A stretch of DNA of 5,464 nt from Dehalococcoidia bacterium UBA6495 (GTDB lineage: Bacteria > Chloroflexota > Dehalococcoidia > Lucifugimonadales > UBA826): the NCBI GenBank assembly GCA_002435305.1, contig DJMH01000079.1, positions 1 to 5,464 of the forward strand. The letters are read 5' to 3'. Every line of letters begins with the position of its first letter. Within the stretch, counting starts at the first letter, position 1. A model generated the notes under the pieces. That model saw only the letters and a list, made by a program, of their open reading frames with translations, was not told the origin of the DNA and did not search any database. Shown piece after piece: positions 1 to 5,464 of this stretch. A program made the translations under genes and the position numbers.

Positions 1-176
1 CCATATAAATTATCAATTCGAACAATCTGATTGTCATTAATACCAAAATGGTCTCTCAGCCTATTTGTTATATGTGATTTACCTGATCCTCCAAACCCCG
101 TAATTCCTATAATTATGTGCGGTTTATTTTTTGCGATTCGTTCAATTTTAGAAACTAATGCTTCAAAGCTAGTCAT
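1..176 (-). CDS. P-loop kinase, uridine-kinase-like (N-terminal part; continues beyond the left edge)
   Basis: This is the first 58 codons of a minus-strand gene cut off by the window edge. The translation starts MTSFEALVSKIERI, followed by a hydrophobic beta strand (HIIIGITG) leading into a clear Walker A loop, GFGGSGKS, at residues 27-34. A second strand ends in RIDNLY at residues 53-58, placed like the DDFY-type motif that follows strand 2 in uridine/pantothenate-kinase-like NTPases. Such proteins phosphorylate nucleosides or other small molecules in the cytoplasm, but the substrate cannot be told from this fragment. The ATG shares its A with the TAA stop of pcrA (TAATG on the minus strand) and has no visible Shine-Dalgarno sequence, only an A-rich run, so translation probably depends on reinitiation after pcrA. 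The P-loop family call is firm; the kinase subtype is inferred. Confidence 0.8.
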   Translation of the reverse strand, partial: MTSFEALVSKIERIAKNKPHIIIGITGFGGSGKSHITNRLRDHFGINDNQIVRIDNLY

Positions 177-2473
177 TAATTTTTTTTGAGCTTTGCAAGG
201 CTTTGTAGTAGCTTTTTGATCCCGCCTCCATCTTTGAAGGCTACCGTGATTTGTAGATCGTCTCCAGATGGATCACAGGCCATTACTATTCCATTGCCAA
301 ATTGTCCGTGTATCACTTTGTCACCAATTTGAAATTTAGGGCCCTCGTTGGACTTGGATATGTTTATCTTGTTAACTATTTTTTTCTTTCGTATTGGCTT
401 TGATACCGACCTGTCTGTGTTCGATGTATTAGTGGTAACTTGGCTAGGTGTTCTTCTTCTTGATTGATCTCTTCTGAAATCAAGAATGTTTTCTGGAGTC
501 TCGGGTCTGGGTTTAGACGATTTATTATTCGGGAGGTTATTAATTAGCGATGAGGCGGGGATATCGGATAAGAATCGAGATGGTACCGTGGGTTCGTAGC
601 TTCCTCTAAATCCTCGGCGAAATGCCCGGGTCAAAAATAATTTTTGTTCGGCTCTGGTCAGTCCTACGTAAAATAATCTTCGTTCCTCTTCTAATTCTTC
701 TGGACTCCCTGAATCGAGCGATCGTATATGAGGTAGGAGGCCCTCCTCCATACCCGTGATGAAGACGATGGGGAATTCTAGACCTTTAGATTGGTGCAAG
801 GTAATTAATGTGATTGAGTCGGTATCATCTTCCAAAGTATCAATATCAGATATCAAACTAATTCCTTCTAGGAAGCCGACTAATCCCTCCAATGCAGGTA
901 CAGAGGAATACTCTCTGGAAGAATTTCTGTATTCCTGTATGTTTTCTAGACGCTCTTCCGCGTTTTCATCGTTGTTAATATATTTCCTGTACCCGGTTTC
1001 TGACATGGTGATATCGATTAATTGCATAATATCTAATTCGGAGGAGGCATTTTTGATCTGATCGATGCAAGATATAAATTGGTTCAGAGAATTTATAGCT
1101 CTATTACCTAATTGATGCGAAACTTCATCTGCAGAGCTTATGGCCTTAATTGACTCATACAGAGATTTGTCGGTTTGCCTAGCCACTCTGCTTATTTCTG
1201 AAAGGGTTCTTTGGCCAATACCCCTTGGGGGCACATTTATTATTCGCCCTATACTTATATCGTCATCGGGATTTAATACCACTCTCAGATATGAAGTGAT
1301 GTCTTTAATTTCCCGCCTGTGATAAAACTTAATACCTCCCACAATCTGATAAGGAACTCCGAATCTTTGACAACCCATTTCAAATGATCTCGATTGGGCG
1401 TTTACCCGATACATAACAGCGAAATCAGATAAGGAGTATTCTCCATTATCGGCAAGTCGTTGTATTTCTTTTATTACTTTTCGGGCCTCTTCTTCTTCGT
1501 CATAGGCTTCATCAAGTGATATTAAACTCCCCTTATCGTTACTAGTCCATAAATTTTTTTCTACTCGTTGTTTATTCTGTGCAATTACATTTTTTGCGGC
1601 ACTCAGAATATTTTGAGAGGAGCGATAGTTTTGTTCCAAAGGTAGGATTTTAGCTTCTGGGAAATCACTTTGGAAACTTAATATGTTCCTAATGTCTGCA
1701 TTACGCCAAGAGTAAATCGATTGATCGGGATCTCCCACAACGCATAAGTTTCTGGAAGTTTCAGTTATCATTTTGGCAATCGAATACTGGGCTACATTTG
1801 TATCTTGAAATTCGTCTACCATGAAATAGTGAAATCGGGTTTGATATATTTCAGCCGCAGTAGGAGATTCCGCTAAAAGTTGATGGGTTTTTAATAGCAG
1901 GTCGTCGAAATCTAAGGCAGCTCCCTTGTTTAATATTTCTTCGTATCTCTCAAAAACTCGACCTACGACCTCTTCGTAATAGTTGGATTTTTGGTTATTA
2001 AATCCCTCGAAATTCACTAGCTGACTCTTGGAGTTGGAAATGGTGGACAATACAGACCTTGGATTAAACTGTTTTGGGTCTATATCCACATCCTTCATAC
2101 TCTGTTTTATGGCAGATATTTGATCGTCATCGTCATAGATAACGAAATTTTTCGGAAGCCCTATATATTCCCCGCTCCTCCTGAGAATCATAGAACAAAA
2201 AGAATGGAAGGTACTGACTGTAAGCCTGCTGGCCTCATCCCCTAGCAGTGGTACTAGCCTATCTTTCATTTCCCTCGAGGCCTTATTGGTAAAGGTCACC
2301 GCACCAATATTGTATGGGCTCACTTTTTCGTTGAGAACCAAATGTGCAATTCTGTTAGTGATCACTCTTGTTTTTCCACTACCAGGTCCGGCGACTATGA
2401 GAACAGGGCCGGTGACTAACTCAACTGATTCACGTTGGGCTGGATTTAATTGTTCTAGAAAATTCTTGTTCAT
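176..2473 (-). CDS. pcrA: ATP-dependent DNA helicase, UvrD/PcrA family (superfamily 1A)
   Basis: This is a 3'-5' DNA helicase of 765 residues, normal length for PcrA/UvrD, acting in nucleotide excision repair, replication-fork maintenance and removal of proteins or RNA polymerase from DNA. All superfamily 1 motifs are present in order: Q motif LNPAQ (9-13), Walker A AGPGSGKT (28-35), motif Ia VTFTNKASREM (59-69), Ib VSTFHSFC (86-93), ALDFDDLL (186-193), Walker B VDEFQDTN (219-226), motif III VGDPDQSIYSWRNA (246-259), motif IV LEQNYRSS (279-286), motif V TLHQSKGLEF (558-567) and motif VI ERRLFYVGLTRA (597-608). A basic, low-complexity and probably disordered linker (about 640-715) leads to a Tudor-like C-terminal domain from GDKVIHGQFGNG (717) to GGGIKKLL, the module that in PcrA/UvrD contacts RNA polymerase. 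The start ATG is preceded only by a weak AAGAAA. It lies 48 bases after speE and overlaps the next gene by one base. PcrA is preferred over Rep because of the C-terminal domain. Confidence 0.96.
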   Translation of the reverse strand: MNKNFLEQLNPAQRESVELVTGPVLIVAGPGSGKTRVITNRIAHLVLNEKVSPYNIGAVTFTNKASREMKDRLVPLLGDEASRLTVSTFHSFCSMILRRSGEYIGLPKNFVIYDDDDQISAIKQSMKDVDIDPKQFNPRSVLSTISNSKSQLVNFEGFNNQKSNYYEEVVGRVFERYEEILNKGAALDFDDLLLKTHQLLAESPTAAEIYQTRFHYFMVDEFQDTNVAQYSIAKMITETSRNLCVVGDPDQSIYSWRNADIRNILSFQSDFPEAKILPLEQNYRSSQNILSAAKNVIAQNKQRVEKNLWTSNDKGSLISLDEAYDEEEEARKVIKEIQRLADNGEYSLSDFAVMYRVNAQSRSFEMGCQRFGVPYQIVGGIKFYHRREIKDITSYLRVVLNPDDDISIGRIINVPPRGIGQRTLSEISRVARQTDKSLYESIKAISSADEVSHQLGNRAINSLNQFISCIDQIKNASSELDIMQLIDITMSETGYRKYINNDENAEERLENIQEYRNSSREYSSVPALEGLVGFLEGISLISDIDTLEDDTDSITLITLHQSKGLEFPIVFITGMEEGLLPHIRSLDSGSPEELEEERRLFYVGLTRAEQKLFLTRAFRRGFRGSYEPTVPSRFLSDIPASSLINNLPNNKSSKPRPETPENILDFRRDQSRRRTPSQVTTNTSNTDRSVSKPIRKKKIVNKINISKSNEGPKFQIGDKVIHGQFGNGIVMACDPSGDDLQITVAFKDGGGIKKLLQSLAKLKKN
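180..187 (-). other. A8 homopolymer at the pcrA/kinase junction (possible slippage site)
   Basis: On the minus strand the last codons of pcrA read CTC AAA AAA AAT TAA, giving eight consecutive A residues just before the stop and the overlapping ATG of the kinase gene. The last part fits the slippery pattern X XXY YYZ as A AAA AAT. A -1 ribosomal shift, or insertion of one extra A by RNA polymerase, would skip the TAA and read TTA ATG ACT AGC, joining PcrA to the kinase in frame. The tract and frame relation are directly visible; actual slippage is only a possibility, and AAT is a weaker slip codon than AAG. Confidence 0.4.
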
Positions 2474-2521
2474 GGTTTCTTAAGCAACTATAGTACATTA
2501 GTTCTGGTTTCTAGTTGGCAA
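2474..2521. other. 48-base spacer between speE and pcrA, no convincing promoter or terminator
   Basis: A short inverted repeat TAGTT-GGC-AACTA at 2512-2524 covers the speE stop codon. Its stem is only 5 bp and no T-run follows in the direction of transcription, so it is not a credible intrinsic terminator. A TTGCCA on the minus strand resembles a -35 box but has no -10 partner at 16-18 bases. The simplest reading is that transcription continues from speE into pcrA. Confidence 0.5.
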
Positions 2522-3442
2522 CTACTGGTAAGTAAAGATAGGATTTGATTTTGTGATTACTCTAGTCTCTGAAATAAGACCTTCTCTTGTGTATTTGGGC
2601 AATTGAAACATGCCTTTATGTGATAAGCCATCATACATTTTCAGATTATGGATTCCGCGCCTATCCAGTTCTTTGTCGATGAAGGCTTCGCTTTTCTCAA
2701 AAGGGTTTATTTTGTCACTGGCTGTAATAAATCCCCAAGTAGAACCAAATGAGGGTACAAAAATCTCGTAGCCAGAACAGATACTGAATGTTTGTGAAAC
2801 TGTGTTTGCCACGGCGGTAAAGCACTTTTCTGAGAAGGAGGGGCCAGTAGCCCCTGCCTGTATGACCATAATCCCGTCCGCGGTTAATTTTCGCTTGAGA
2901 AGATCGAAAAACTCCACCGTAAACAGTTGAAAAGCTGGCCCGTATTCCAATGGGTCAGGAACATCAATGATCGCGACTTCAAATTTTTTGGTTAACGATT
3001 CCACAAATTCTAAAGCGTCTGAATAATATAGATCCATACGAGGGCTGCTGAAGGAATTCATATGGTGATTTGGTAAGAATTTTTCACATAGTTCTACCAA
3101 TTTCTGGTCTATATCTACCATGGTCACCTTTTCAACACTGGGGTATTTTAAGACCTCTCTCGCTGTTGCTCCTTCCCCTCCTCCTACGATCAGAACATCC
3201 TTTGGATTTGTATGTGACACCATGCAGGGATGCACTAATCCTTCATGGTAGACAAATTCATCAAGTTCAGTTGACTGGGTTTTGCCGTCTAATATGAGAG
3301 ACCTTCCGAAACATTCTCCCTCAACGATCATTACATGTTGAAATTCAGTTTGAATATCGCATATTACCGAGGTGATTCTTTCTGCCTGTATCAGACCGGC
3401 GCTAATTGGCTCTATATGCCATTCAGTTGATGATATGTTCAC
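2522..3442 (-). CDS. speE: polyamine aminopropyltransferase, ACL5/thermospermine-synthase-like
   Basis: This enzyme transfers the aminopropyl group of decarboxylated SAM to a polyamine or agmatine acceptor. The 306-residue protein has the N-terminal beta domain (FQHVMIVEGECFGRSLILDG, 34-53), then QSTELDEFVYHE (56-67), the nucleotide-binding loop GGGEGATAREVL (87-98), the acidic strand end VDID (109-112), YYSDALEF (139-146) and the catalytic DxxD segment DVPDPLEYGPAFQLFT (160-175). The later segments IQAG (194-197) and VPSFGSTWGF are also conserved. Glu instead of Asp in GGGEG, YHE.L.HP, the GPA.QLFT stretch, QAG and VPSF..TWG resemble ACL5/thermospermine synthase and Thermus-type aminopropyltransferases more than classical spermidine synthase (GGGDG). 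The acceptor may therefore be spermidine or agmatine rather than putrescine; this is inference. The start is GTG at 3442-3440, overlapping the speD stop in GTGA. No other start exists before Met38, which would remove part of the first domain. Coupling to speD is likely. Confidence 0.93.
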   Translation of the reverse strand: MNISSTEWHIEPISAGLIQAERITSVICDIQTEFQHVMIVEGECFGRSLILDGKTQSTELDEFVYHEGLVHPCMVSHTNPKDVLIVGGGEGATAREVLKYPSVEKVTMVDIDQKLVELCEKFLPNHHMNSFSSPRMDLYYSDALEFVESLTKKFEVAIIDVPDPLEYGPAFQLFTVEFFDLLKRKLTADGIMVIQAGATGPSFSEKCFTAVANTVSQTFSICSGYEIFVPSFGSTWGFITASDKINPFEKSEAFIDKELDRRGIHNLKMYDGLSHKGMFQLPKYTREGLISETRVITKSNPIFTYQ

Positions 3443-3816
3443 TTACCGTCACCGGAATTTTCTTCATCTTCTCTTATCCCTCGGTCAATAATCGTAGAAA
3501 AAGAATCTCCTGATTCCAATTTGTCACAGATGATCTCGCAGGCTTTTTCCAAATTAAAATCTTCACCACATGAAAAAATATCCACTGAAGCATATGAGTA
3601 TTCTGGCCAGGTGTGGATACATATATGCGATTCTGCTATCGAAACAACGCCGGTTACCCCTACAGGTTTGAATTTGTGAAATGTCTCTCCAATGATGGTA
3701 GCGCCTGCAGAGTTCGCAGCCTCTTTCAAAACACCCTTCACAAAATCGATATCATCAAGAAGGCGAGAATTGCACTTTTCTAAATCTAATAGAATTTGGG
3801 TTCCGAGAGACTTCAA
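3439..3816 (-). CDS. speD: S-adenosylmethionine decarboxylase proenzyme, prokaryotic class 1b
   Basis: This pyruvoyl enzyme decarboxylates SAM to supply the aminopropyl donor used by the SpeE encoded next to it. The 125-residue proenzyme has family-normal length. The self-cleavage site is AESH with Glu62-Ser63; Ser63 becomes the pyruvoyl group. His68 (IHTWPEY) and Cys83 (DIFSCGED) match the processing and catalytic residues of the small SpeD proteins, at the same numbering as the Thermotoga maritima enzyme. HKFKPVGVTGVV (47-58) is the usual strand before the cleavage site. The C-terminal tail after DRGI is acidic and probably flexible. The start is TTG at 3816-3814: the protein then begins MKSLGTQIL, exactly like the family, and the frame upstream is closed by TAA at 3837-3835 with no ATG or GTG between. 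AAGG lies about 10 bases upstream as a weak ribosome binding site. It is the first gene of the minus-strand cluster. Confidence 0.96.
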   Translation of the reverse strand: MKSLGTQILLDLEKCNSRLLDDIDFVKGVLKEAANSAGATIIGETFHKFKPVGVTGVVSIAESHICIHTWPEYSYASVDIFSCGEDFNLEKACEIICDKLESGDSFSTIIDRGIREDEENSGDGK

Positions 3817-3877
3817 TGTTAGTACGCCTTGGGGTTAGGATAGGTTCCGAATCAATAAAATATTTGGCTTGGGTAGA

Positions 3878-3883
3878 ATTATA
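3878..3883 (-). promoter_or_regulatory. -10 box (TATAAT) of the likely speD operon promoter
   Basis: On the minus strand the spacer contains a perfect TATAAT preceded by CCTG. Transcription would start near 3871, giving a leader of about 55 bases before the TTG of speD. At a 17-base spacing the -35 position reads AAATTT, which is poor. The TTGACC direct repeat lies at and just upstream of this -35 position, so an activator could compensate. The -10 match is seen directly; promoter function is inferred. Confidence 0.55.
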
Positions 3884-3904
3884 CAGGAAGCTTAATCGTA
3901 AAAT

Positions 3905-3920
3905 TTGACCCTGATTGACC
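3905..3920. repeat. TTGACC direct repeat, 10-base period, in the divergent control region
   Basis: Two copies of TTGACC (3905-3910 and 3915-3920) are separated by CTGA, placing them one helical turn apart. The second copy can act as the -35 box of the plus-strand promoter, and the pair overlaps or adjoins the weak -35 position of the speD promoter. This arrangement suits a regulator binding one face of the DNA between the two promoters. The repeat is visible; binding is inferred. Confidence 0.4.
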
Positions 3921-3944
3921 TACCCAGCCTTGCTCCCATATGCT
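3915..3944 (+). promoter_or_regulatory. candidate sigma-70-type promoter of the oxidoreductase gene
   Basis: TTGACC (3915-3920, five of six to TTGACA) and TATGCT (3939-3944, four of six to TATAAT including the key second A and last T) are separated by 18 bases. Transcription would begin near 3951 and give a leader of about 24 bases that includes the strong ribosome binding site. Its position also argues against translation starting at the TTG at 3915. Confidence 0.45.
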
Positions 3945-3962
3945 AATTCGAGGTTATCTACT

Positions 3963-3971
3963 GGAGGTAGG
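3963..3971 (+). promoter_or_regulatory. strong Shine-Dalgarno site deciding the TTG start of the oxidoreductase
   Basis: GGAGGTAGG ends a few bases before TTG at 3975-3977; GGAGGT is 6 bases from that codon. The spacing is ideal and fixes the start at 3975, not at the longer TTG at 3915, which has no such site. Confidence 0.85.
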
Positions 3972-3974
3972 AAT

Positions 3975-4985
3975 TTGTCAACTGAAATCAATCTCAGAGT
4001 TCTTCTTAAGTCAAGACCGAAAGGTTTCCCAACTGAAGACGATTTTGATGTGGTGGAATCTACGATCCCGCAACCACAGCAAGGAGAGATTTTACTTCAA
4101 TCATTATGGTTGTCTCTCGACCCCTACATGAGAGGTAGGATGAATGATGCTAAATCGTACGCACCTTCAGTAAATATCGGTGATCCTATGGTAGGTGGTT
4201 CAGTTGCTAAGGTTATAGAGTCTAGATCACCTGTGTTCAAACCTGGAGATATAGTGGAAGGGAGATTTGGTTGGCAAAGCTATGCCTTGTCGAATGGATT
4301 GGATGTACGGAAGGTTGATGAATCTCTAGCACCTTTGCAGACGGCGGTAGGTGTTTTAGGTATGCCTGGCTTGACGGCATATTTTGGCTTTTTGGATGTT
4401 TGTGACCCGACCCCAGGAGATACGGTGGTAGTTTCTGCAGCGTCAGGTGCAGTAGGTCAAATTGTAGGGCAAATAGCCAAGATAATGGGTTGTAAAGTAA
4501 TTGGAACAGCTGGATCTGAAGCCAAAGTTTCATTTATTGTTAATGAATTAGGCTTCGACGCAGGAATAAATTATAAAAATACTAATGTTGGAGAATCTTT
4601 GGACGAATTATGCCCAGAAGGGATTGATGTATATTTTGACAATGTAGGTGGTATTGTCACTGATTCCGTGATGGACCGAATCAACACAGGTGCAAGAATT
4701 GCTATATGTGGTCAAATATCCCAGTACAATCTTGAATCTCCTGATATGGCTCCTAGGAACTTAGGTATTTTAACTAGATCACAGGCTAAAATGCAGGGAT
4801 TTTTAGTTTTCGCATACGAGAGCAGATACGATGAGGGTATTACTCGAATGGCCTCTTGGATTAAAGAGGGAAAACTCAAATATAAAGAGGATGTTGTAGT
4901 AGGGTTGAGAAATGCACCCAGGGCGTTTATTGGGATGCTGAACGGAGAAAACTTTGGTAAGACTTTAGTGAAAGTTTCGGAGTAG
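3975..4985 (+). CDS. NADPH-dependent oxidoreductase, zinc-free MDR family (prostaglandin reductase/CurA-like)
   Basis: This cytoplasmic medium-chain reductase of 336 residues probably reduces the carbon-carbon double bond of alpha,beta-unsaturated ketones or aldehydes with NADPH. The start is TTG at 3975, giving MSTEINLRVLLKSRPKGFPT, the usual N-terminus of this family. Landmarks are LSLDPYMRGRM (46-56), VLGMPGLTAYFG (127-138), the Rossmann glycine motif AASGAVG (155-161), GTAGSEAK (177-184) whose Lys is placed to contact the NADPH 2'-phosphate, FDNVGG (221-226) and CGQISQYN (245-252). The zinc-ligand cysteine clusters of alcohol dehydrogenases are absent, as expected. The true substrate is unknown. 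It is the first gene of a plus-strand unit, and the next gene, an acyl-CoA dehydrogenase homologue, starts 3 bases after its stop, suggesting a shared catabolic or detoxification role for enoyl or acyl compounds. It diverges from speD and shares its control region. Confidence 0.93.
   Translation: MSTEINLRVLLKSRPKGFPTEDDFDVVESTIPQPQQGEILLQSLWLSLDPYMRGRMNDAKSYAPSVNIGDPMVGGSVAKVIESRSPVFKPGDIVEGRFGWQSYALSNGLDVRKVDESLAPLQTAVGVLGMPGLTAYFGFLDVCDPTPGDTVVVSAASGAVGQIVGQIAKIMGCKVIGTAGSEAKVSFIVNELGFDAGINYKNTNVGESLDELCPEGIDVYFDNVGGIVTDSVMDRINTGARIAICGQISQYNLESPDMAPRNLGILTRSQAKMQGFLVFAYESRYDEGITRMASWIKEGKLKYKEDVVVGLRNAPRAFIGMLNGENFGKTLVKVSE
4979..4982 (+). promoter_or_regulatory. Shine-Dalgarno site of the acyl-CoA dehydrogenase gene inside the oxidoreductase tail
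   Basis: GGAG overlaps the last sense codons of the oxidoreductase gene and lies 6 bases before the ATG at 4989. With a stop-to-start gap of only 3 bases, the two genes are probably translationally coupled. Confidence 0.7.
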
Positions 4986-4988
4986 TCT

Positions 4989-5464
4989 ATGCCTGATAGC
5001 CTCACGCCAGATCTGCTTAAATTTCGAGAGGAATTTTCTGACTTCCTGTTGGAGCATTTGGGTAGCTCTGAAAATGAATTTAGGGAATTAAGTTTGGAGA
5101 AAGGCTACTACCGAATGGCTCAGCCGATAGAACTGGGTGGGCGTGCCTCATCTGCCATGGAAATGTTAATCGCTCGTGAAACTATTGCCAAATCAGGTAT
5201 TTTGTATCCAGGATCTATAATTGGTCCCGAGCCCGGGCTTCTATCGAAGGCGGTTGGGCTTTTGAAATCCAACTATCTTATTCCTCTCTTGAGAGGCGAG
5301 AAAAAGGGGGCATTTGCCTTTACGGAGTCAAATGCTGATTTACCAACTGTTGCTGAATGGGATGACGGTAATTTGGTGGTGTCAGGCGAAAAATCCTATG
5401 TCTCGGGAGGACATTTGTCTGATTTCATGTCCGTGGTATTAACCGTTGATCCTGAAAAAGTTAC
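4989..5464 (+). CDS. acyl-CoA dehydrogenase family protein (N-terminal part; continues beyond the right edge)
   Basis: The open frame begins at ATG 4989 and runs without a stop for 158 codons to the window edge. The N-terminal region is helical in character (LLKFREEFSDFLLEHL), followed by MAQPIELGGRASSAMEMLIARETIAKSG (43-70), which corresponds to the P.E.GG / E.la..g pattern of acyl-CoA dehydrogenases. Next comes AFAFTES (108-114) at the flavin- and substrate-contacting segment, then DGNLVVSGEKSYVSGGHLSDFMSVV (126-150), the typical strand pattern of the middle beta domain. The family oxidises acyl-CoA thioesters with FAD and an electron-transfer flavoprotein. The canonical TEP.AGSD motif is altered to TESNADLPT and the following loop is shortened, so this is a divergent branch and its substrate cannot be assigned. 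The catalytic base and C-terminal domain are outside the window. It is likely co-transcribed and coupled with the oxidoreductase before it. Confidence 0.85.
   Translation, partial: MPDSLTPDLLKFREEFSDFLLEHLGSSENEFRELSLEKGYYRMAQPIELGGRASSAMEMLIARETIAKSGILYPGSIIGPEPGLLSKAVGLLKSNYLIPLLRGEKKGAFAFTESNADLPTVAEWDDGNLVVSGEKSYVSGGHLSDFMSVVLTVDPEKV

Larger units (their letters stand above)
3866..3929. repeat. imperfect inverted repeat flanking the speD -10 region
   Basis: GGCTTGGGTAG at 3866-3876 and CTACCCAGCC at 3920-3929 are reverse complements apart from one extra T in the left arm, with 43 bases between them. The repeat encloses the speD -10 box, and the right arm lies in the spacer of the proposed plus-strand promoter. 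Neither predicted transcript contains both arms, so a DNA-level role such as paired operator half-sites is likelier than an RNA hairpin. Chance cannot be excluded. Confidence 0.3.

Noticed and set aside
756..1322. Plus-strand open frames of about 60-100 codons at 756-1061 and 1140-1322
   Set aside because: They lie antisense inside pcrA, have no recognisable protein features, and pcrA carries complete helicase motifs across the same bases.
2286..2483. Plus-strand open frame opposite the pcrA start
   Set aside because: It is antisense to the Walker A and motif Ia coding region and shows no family features.
2474..2521. Separate pcrA promoter using TTGCCA as -35
   Set aside because: No acceptable -10 lies 16-18 bases downstream; TACTAT is about 20 bases away and TAATGT about 15.
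2512..2524. Inverted repeat TAGTT-GGC-AACTA as a terminator after speE
   Set aside because: The stem is only 5 bp, AT-rich, and not followed by a T-run on the minus strand.
3070..3297. Plus-strand open frame inside speE
   Set aside because: It is antisense to the conserved SAM-binding region; its hydrophobic, Leu/Pro-rich composition is what a shadow frame gives.
4237..5005. Minus-strand frames at 4237-4533 and 4712-5005 and the plus-strand frame at 3940-4131
   Set aside because: All overlap the well-supported oxidoreductase gene in other frames and have no convincing ribosome binding site or motif.
1..5464. CRISPR array, tRNA, rRNA, insertion sequence or phage element
   Set aside because: No regularly spaced repeats, cloverleaf-like segment, transposase or terminal inverted repeats were seen; nearly every base belongs to ordinary genes.

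Overview
The window looks like a piece of an AT-leaning, gene-dense bacterial chromosome. It has short spacers, overlapping genes and frequent non-ATG starts, with three of the four visible starts that lack ATG or rely on weak sites lying in the polyamine and oxidoreductase genes. The PcrA-type helicase with its C-terminal Tudor-like domain, the ACL5-like aminopropyltransferase, and the pairing of a zinc-free MDR oxidoreductase with an acyl-CoA dehydrogenase would fit a Chloroflexota lineage such as marine SAR202/Dehalococcoidia. That assignment is an impression from protein style, not a computed placement. No mobile element, tRNA, rRNA or CRISPR array is visible.

The left three quarters (1-3816) are one compact minus-strand cluster. 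In transcription order it holds speD (S-adenosylmethionine decarboxylase, TTG start), speE (aminopropyltransferase of the ACL5/thermospermine-synthase type, GTG start overlapping speD by 4 bases), pcrA (superfamily 1 helicase, 48 bases downstream) and a P-loop kinase whose ATG overlaps the pcrA stop by one base and which runs off the left edge. SpeD makes decarboxylated SAM and SpeE uses it as aminopropyl donor, so the first two genes form a functional pair. PcrA and the kinase are probably co-transcribed passengers.

The right part (3975-5464) is a plus-strand pair: an MDR-family NADPH-dependent oxidoreductase and, 3 bases after its stop, the start of an acyl-CoA dehydrogenase family gene cut by the right edge. 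Its ribosome binding site lies in the tail of the oxidoreductase gene.

The two transcription units diverge from a 158-base spacer (3817-3974). This spacer holds a perfect TATAAT for speD, a plausible promoter for the oxidoreductase, a helical-turn-spaced TTGACC direct repeat, and an imperfect inverted repeat around the speD -10. The most interesting points are the ACL5-like features of SpeE, the A8 tract at the pcrA/kinase junction where slippage would fuse the two proteins, and the shared control region. I see no evidence of a wholly new system.
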